Part shown: piece after piece, positions 59,201-64,000 of the stretch | How the letters are laid out: the number at the start of each line of letters is the position of its first letter | How positions within the stretch are numbered: position 1 is the stretch's first letter | Source of the DNA: Paralvinella palmiformis | Lineage: Eukaryota > Annelida > Polychaeta > Terebellida > Alvinellidae | DNA: 64,000 bases | Assembly (NCBI GenBank): GCA_025642065.1 | Contig: JAODUP010000184.1 | Location: 374,001-438,000 of the forward strand | Direction of reading: 5' to 3' | Program-made: the position numbers and the translations under genes | Notes under the pieces: generated by a model | Database searches by the model: none | The model's input: the letters and a program-made list of their open reading frames with translations, nothing else | What the model was told of the DNA's origin: nothing

Positions 59201-59242
<42 letters not shown>
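59201..59242. repeat. (TA)21 microsatellite
   Basis: This is a pure TA dinucleotide tract of 42 bases, preceded by a CTTTCT run. Similar pure tracts lie at 5921-5947, 6302-6331, 15104-15131, 29961-29989, 32534-32560 and 63844-63875. Confidence 0.95.
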
Positions 59243-59243
<1 letters not shown>

Positions 59244-59842
59244 TTTATGTACATTACAGATGTAAGTGTATTGTGTGTTTGCATGTAATTAAACACAGAC
59301 AGTATATATTTTTTCATGTACCTGTATGTGTAATTTGAAACTGGGAATGTTTTAGCTTTATTTTAATGGATACAACCACAGTGTGTCGGTGTTTACCCAA
59401 TATAACCACATTTTAGTGTATATATAACCACAATTTAGTGTCGTCTTCTTGGATATAACCACACTTACAGATTGACTGTTTCACTGGATGTAGTCAAACT
59501 ATTGGGATTTATTTGTAGTTGGACAGCAACGTTGAGGGTTGTGTTATTTGCGATAGAAAGTTTTCGCTCAGTTCTGAATGACGAAATCTCTTCGTGGATA
59601 GTATCACCACGTTGTAATCGACTGCTGAAGTAACATTTCACGATTCAGTCAATAGGTGATGGGATTCTGGTGGCGCTGAAACACCCCACTGGAAATTTCG
59701 CCTAAAATTGTTGAAGATGAAACTTTGATGCCACGGCTAAACAACTCGCCTAAAATTGTTGAAGATGAAACTTCAGTGCACTGTTTGTGGTATTATACTG
59801 AACCACAGTTACAGTTTGTTGGTGTTTCACTTATGTTCCCAC

Positions 59843-59976
59843 TCGATTCTCGGCGTGGGCATATCTTTCGGTGTTTCATCTTTGACTTCGCTTCATTACG
59901 GTACCTCTGGAGGTAGCTCGTGCCATTTAGCCTACCATGTGCACAACAGTGGCAGTAAAACATCAATCATCGTCAT
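59843..59976 (+). mobile_element. 5'-truncated tRNA-SINE inserted in the satellite, with 13-bp target duplication
   Basis: The insert starts inside the tRNA-like head (CGATTCTCGG) and runs through the family body (GTGGGCATATC, TTCATCTTTGACTTCGCTTC, TTTAGCCTACCATGTGCACA) to CATCAATCATCGTCAT. It is flanked by CTTATGTTCCCAC at 59830-59842 and 59977-59989, which is part of the satellite unit. The perfect flank repeat shows LINE-style integration after the satellite existed. Confidence 0.88.
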
Positions 59977-59982
59977 CTTATG

Positions 59983-60782
59983 TTCCCACACATTTGGGTG
60001 GTGGTTTACTGAACACAGCCACAGTCTGTTGGTGATTCATTATGTTCCGACACATTTGGGTGGTGGTTTACTGAACACAGCCACAGTTTGTTGGTGTTTC
60101 ATTATATTACCGCACATTTGGGTGGTGTTTTACTGAACACAGTCTGTTGGTGATTCATTATGTTCCCACACATTTGGGTGGTGGTTTACTGAACACAGCC
60201 ACAGTCTGTTGGTGATTCATTATGTTCCCACACATTTGGGTGGTGGTTTACTGAACACAGCCACAGTCTGTTGGTGATTCATTATGTTCCCATACATTTG
60301 GGTGGTGGTTTACTGAACACAGCCACAGTCTGTTGGTGATTCATTATGTTCCGACACATTTGGGTGGTGGTTTACTGAACACAGCCACAGTCTGTTGGTG
60401 ATTCATTATGTTCCCACACATTTGGGTGGTGGTTTACTGAACACAGCCACAGTCTGTTGGTGATTCATTATGTTCCCACACATTTGGGTGGTGGTTTACT
60501 GAACACAGCCACAGTCTGTTGGTGATTCATTATGTTCCCACACATTTGGGTGGTGGTTTACTGAACACAGCCACAGTCTGTTGGTGATTCATTATGTTCC
60601 CACACATTTGGGTGGTGGTTTACTGAACACAGCCACAGTCTGTTGGTGATTCATTATGTTCCCACACATTTGGGTGGTGGTTTACTGAACACAGCCACAG
60701 TCTGTTGGTGATTCATTATGTTCCCACACATTTGGGTGGTGGTTTACTGAACACAGCCACAGTCTGTTGGTGATTCATTTTG
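59983..60782. repeat. 62-bp satellite array, about thirteen units
   Basis: Units start TTCC(C/G)ACACATTTGGGTGGTG at 59983, 60045, 60107, 60163, 60225 and every 62 bp to 60721. The third unit is 6 bp shorter. A decayed unit follows at 60783 and another partial unit lies before the inserted SINE (about 59790-59842). Inner units are almost identical and outer ones diverged, as expected for unequal exchange. Confidence 0.96.
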
Positions 60783-62179
60783 TTCCGACACATTTTGGTG
60801 GTTGTTTACGTGGTATGGCCAGACGATGTTTGTTTTTCTAGACACGGTTTGACTAGATGTTTTCAGACGTTAGGGGTGTTTTACCAAGTCTAGTCACGCA
60901 GGCAGTGTTTCACTGGGTATGGCCGGACTTTGGGAATGTTTTACTGGTTTAGGTATAAAATATAGTATAGCCTGGCTGACTTTGGAACAGCCGTATTCGT
61001 AGAAAAATGATGCCGTGACTTCACAGTTAGAGTATGTGATGTTCGTGTTTGCAGCATGATGCAGTATAGCAGTAGGTCTATAGGTCGTTTGCATTTATCC
61101 ATTCCATTTGTGTCACCACTACTCGGGAGTACTGAAGTAGGGAAGCCTCATGATGTGACTGGGCTTCGTTTCTCAATTAGCCGTGCATAGAAGGTGTTCT
61201 GTAATGTTCTGTTACATGCAACTCTTTAATACGATTTCACGTAATGTGTCCCTTTATGCCATACAAGTGGCGGCACGCGTGAATTAATGTTTTAAAGAGA
61301 GATAGACAGGATGTAGTGATGATTCATTCAAAGTACTTCATTTTGTACACATCGTCCCTCACTCTCTTTCCGTGTGTGTGTGTTGTATGTGAACACTGTC
61401 TTGGCCTGTATGTATGCCAGTTCACATCTGTGTGCATTTAGTGGTTCCTTTCAAGTTTCAGTAGTACACTGAAACATTTGTGGGAATGAATTTCAGAACG
61501 GCATGAGTTGTTGATCCATTGTTTGAACCTCTAATTATGATGATGAAAATGAGATACTCTAGATGGAGGTTGGGGATGACATGCTGTAGTTGTTATCTGT
61601 GATTCTACATCTACGTTTGCAGTCATACATATTCACTTCCAATTGGCAACTTTGGCATGCACCATATCTAACCACTCCCCCCCCGACAGAAATAGAACAA
61701 GACATCTAAAGTTAGTTGACCTGAAACTGCTAATAGAAGGCATTTGACTGATTAACCATCCAGTGGGAAACTCCCACTGCTCTGGCTTTGAAGAGAGAGA
61801 AGGGAGTGTGTGTGTGTGTGTGCATCTAAGCTTTGCTCATACTCAGGTCAGATGCTGGCTTACTCGCCACTTTCTTGGTATTTCAAGATTTGGGTCCTAT
61901 TGCTGCCCTGCTATTAGCAGTTCGGTCAACTTATTCTAGATGTCTTTTCGTATTGGGATCAGTTAGACAGTGGTGTCTGTCGAAGTCGCCAATTTTGCAC
62001 CAGATCACATACAGGAGGGATTGCATTCACTGAAGAGCTACTACTGTACGACGCAGAAAAACACATCACCCTTTAATAAAATGCCGACATTAGCCGTCAG
62101 CTGATAACCCACAATCACACAGTATTAGTCATGATGTGGAAGGATATGTGAAAAGCTCTGTTACAATTTTTGTGAATTT
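60783..62179. other. Decayed satellite edge and unannotated sequence
   Basis: From 60783 to about 60960 there are degenerate echoes of the 62-bp unit (TGGTATGGCCAGACG, GGTATGGCCGGACTTTGG). Further right I see a short TG tract (61807-61822) and nothing else. Confidence 0.5.
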
Positions 62180-62206
62180 GTGAAGCAGGTTTCGGTTTCA
62201 GTTGGC

Positions 62207-62396
62207 ATGGATTTGCAGAATTTGGCTTGCGTGAGTGGGTGTTTCCTCAAAAAAGGAACAACAACACTACCAACAACAGGAAGCAAATTATCCATGAATG
62301 AATTGAATGAATGGTTCACATGCTTGAAAATAGGCATGCACAGCGCAGAGCTTTCCATAGATCCTAGTAGATTTTGGCAGATGAAGAACAGGGGTG
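62207..62396 (+). CDS. Weak candidate coding exon of unknown function
   Basis: From the ATG at 62207 an open frame reads MDLQNLACVSGCFLKKGTTT and on to FWQMKNRG, then meets a good donor TG|GTAAGTG at 62397. The frame carries on past the donor for 180 bases without a stop, so openness alone does not define the exon. I recognise no domain. It could be a first exon of a gene to the right, or chance. Confidence 0.2.
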
Positions 62397-62799
62397 GTAA
62401 GTGCCTTAGATGCAGAGAACATAATTATGAATTCACTAACGTGCACTTTTTACAATTCTTTCATATATATGCTTATTGTAATGTTATACATATGGACATA
62501 TTAATAACAGGACACTGGAAATTTTATGTACAAAGGGATAAACCTGTTAGATTGGTGTTTTTACATCTCTGTTAGCTTTGCACAAACACACAGTAGTGGG
62601 TGAGTGAGTTCTGCTTGGGATCTCATGACGCATAGGGCCGTGCAGTTTGGAAATTGTAAATGTTGCAGTTTGGAAGACGAGATTATCGGATGGAACGTCC
62701 CATCTACAAGGATAAAGATCGTGTTTGATTGCTGGAGTTTCCCAGTGCAGTGCACTGCTCCAGTGGATTCATTACGGGAGCACACGATGGCCCAATAAG

Positions 62800-63650
62800 C
62801 ACAATTTACTGGAAACAATTATCACAATTTGCTGCAGCTGCCCGACGTGTCCATCCTGATGCCAGGATGATCGCTCTATGACGAAGGGCGTTGTTTATCA
62901 ATGTCGTGACACATCTACACTCGGCACACACACACTGCCGGGTACCAGAGTTCAGTCGACGTATTGGGAGATGTGCGTAACGGACACCCGGGCGTGTTTC
63001 TAATAATAAGTAACATGCCCCCTGTACTGAATGGAAAACTAATTGACACACCGCCATTACTGTTTATGTAACACATTAAACATCCGGTTTCTTTCCAGCA
63101 GTTTCTATGTATTTGTCGTATTGCCGGCCGGCCTGCTCGGCGATAACTGGAAAGCGAGCTCTCGTAGAGACGTGGCATAGATAGCAGAGATAAATAGCGT
63201 GTTGTTTGAGGCGGAGGTTTTGCCGCCGAGTGATAAGGCAGTCGGGTGGCTGTTTGTTTGGCTTTTGAATAACCAAAAGTGGTTACAAAGCTGGCCAGCG
63301 TCGGGCTATTCTCTAGGCTGCATATATGGTTCGGTGTGCAGTAAATTTGAGATTTTCACAAACTTCGAAGCTGTTTCGAGTATATGCCATCGTTCAAATC
63401 GTCGCATGTGCGTGGGTGGGTGGGTCGGTCGAAGATAGCTCTGGGGGTAGAGTGTCGTGTTTGGGTACGAGTGATAACTTCGCTAGTCCTCTGGCATTAG
63501 TTAGTCCGCTTTATGTTTGAAACGACTGTTTGGATTTGTCAGTAAATGCCAGACTCGGTGTTGGTCTATAAACCAGACTGGCAGCGTGCGAAGTCCTTAG
63601 AAAGTAGATGCTGAACACATATCATCAGAGAGGACGTTTCTGTGTAGCTG
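62800..63650. promoter_or_regulatory. Second CpG-richer block near the right edge
   Basis: It contains GCCGGCCGGCCTGCTCGGCG, GCGGAGGTTTTGCCGCCGAG and GGTCGGTCGAAG in otherwise AT-rich DNA. It could be the promoter or 5' UTR of a gene continuing to the right. No coding sequence was recognised. Confidence 0.35.
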
Positions 63651-63840
63651 GTCGAAATGTGCCATGTTTATTTCCGGACAATTGAGTGCCAGGGTCTACT
63701 GTAAGGCTTCTAGTTTCGATTCTTGATTTGGGTTGTCTTGTTCACTTTTGGCATGATTTCCAACTTAGCTGTTAATGGAATTTTAACTATAGCTATATTT
63801 TTAATTTCAATTGTGTATGTTATTATGTAATTACTTTGAT

Positions 63841-63878
<38 letters not shown>

Positions 63879-64000
63879 GCACGCACACATATATGAAAGG
63901 AACATGTTTCATCCGTTACAGAACGATATATTTCTGCAGCTGTCTTTCAAGAATTCAATGAATCCTGTAAATGGCATTGCTTTCAATCACCGCAGACACT

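Larger units (their letters stand above)
54901..59342. other. Intergenic region, AT-rich, few features
   Basis: It holds the twin hairpins (56197), the dispersed repeat pair (55490 and 58215), a SINE (57507) and a TA tract (59201). A 114-codon hydrophobic frame at 56713-57057 was considered and not accepted. Confidence 0.55.

Overview
The window is nuclear DNA of an animal. It is AT-rich and intron-rich, and it is full of tRNA-derived SINEs, decayed DNA transposons, microsatellites and minisatellites. There are no bacterial operons, ribosome binding sites, CRISPR arrays or canonical tRNA/rRNA genes. The repeat landscape and the protein sequence fit a marine invertebrate, and I suspect a lophotrochozoan such as a mollusc. 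That last step is a guess from general character, not a match I could run.

One protein-coding gene is well supported. It is a PIAS-family SUMO E3 ligase on the + strand, with sixteen coding exons between 6090 and 43452. I assembled the exons by hand from splice sites, codon phase and family similarity. All phases agree and give one open frame of 840 codons plus stop, counted from the Met at 6093. The order is SAP domain (exon 1 seen), linker with a 33-nt microexon, PINIT domain (exons 4-10), SP-RING zinc domain (exon 11), SP-RING C-terminal part (exon 12), and a GC-rich Ser/Pro exon carrying the SUMO-interaction motif VIDLT plus acidic residues (exon 13). Three further small exons (40716-43452) end in a second SIM-like motif, DVIALD. 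The 326-codon frame in exon 13 seems to stop at 36205-36207, but that TGA lies inside a consensus splice donor. The true end is most likely 43450-43452. The vertebrate-type tiny first exon was not found and is probably left of the window.

Layout: 1-6089 upstream repeats; 6090-9064 SAP and linker exons; 9065-24688 a 15.6 kb intron of repeats; 24689-30629 PINIT exons; 30630-34139 an intron with a hAT element nested in another TIR element; 34140-36203 SP-RING and SIM exons; 36204-43452 C-terminal exons separated by introns holding SINEs and a TTAA-flanked MITE; 43453-about 44.8 kb 3' UTR; 44.8-64 kb intergenic. The intergenic part has a palindromic MITE, SINEs, a LINE 3' end, a CpG-rich block near 52.5-53.55 kb, duplicated blocks near 53.6-54.9 kb, twin hairpins at 56.2 kb, a 62-bp satellite near 60 kb interrupted by a SINE, and a second CpG-richer block near 62.8-63.6 kb.

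I did not find a convincing new molecular system. The items most worth checking are the splice-donor/stop overlap, the tandem donors that switch the PIAS C-terminus, the sharply GC-rich exon 13, the nested transposons, and the twin perfect-pairing hairpins.
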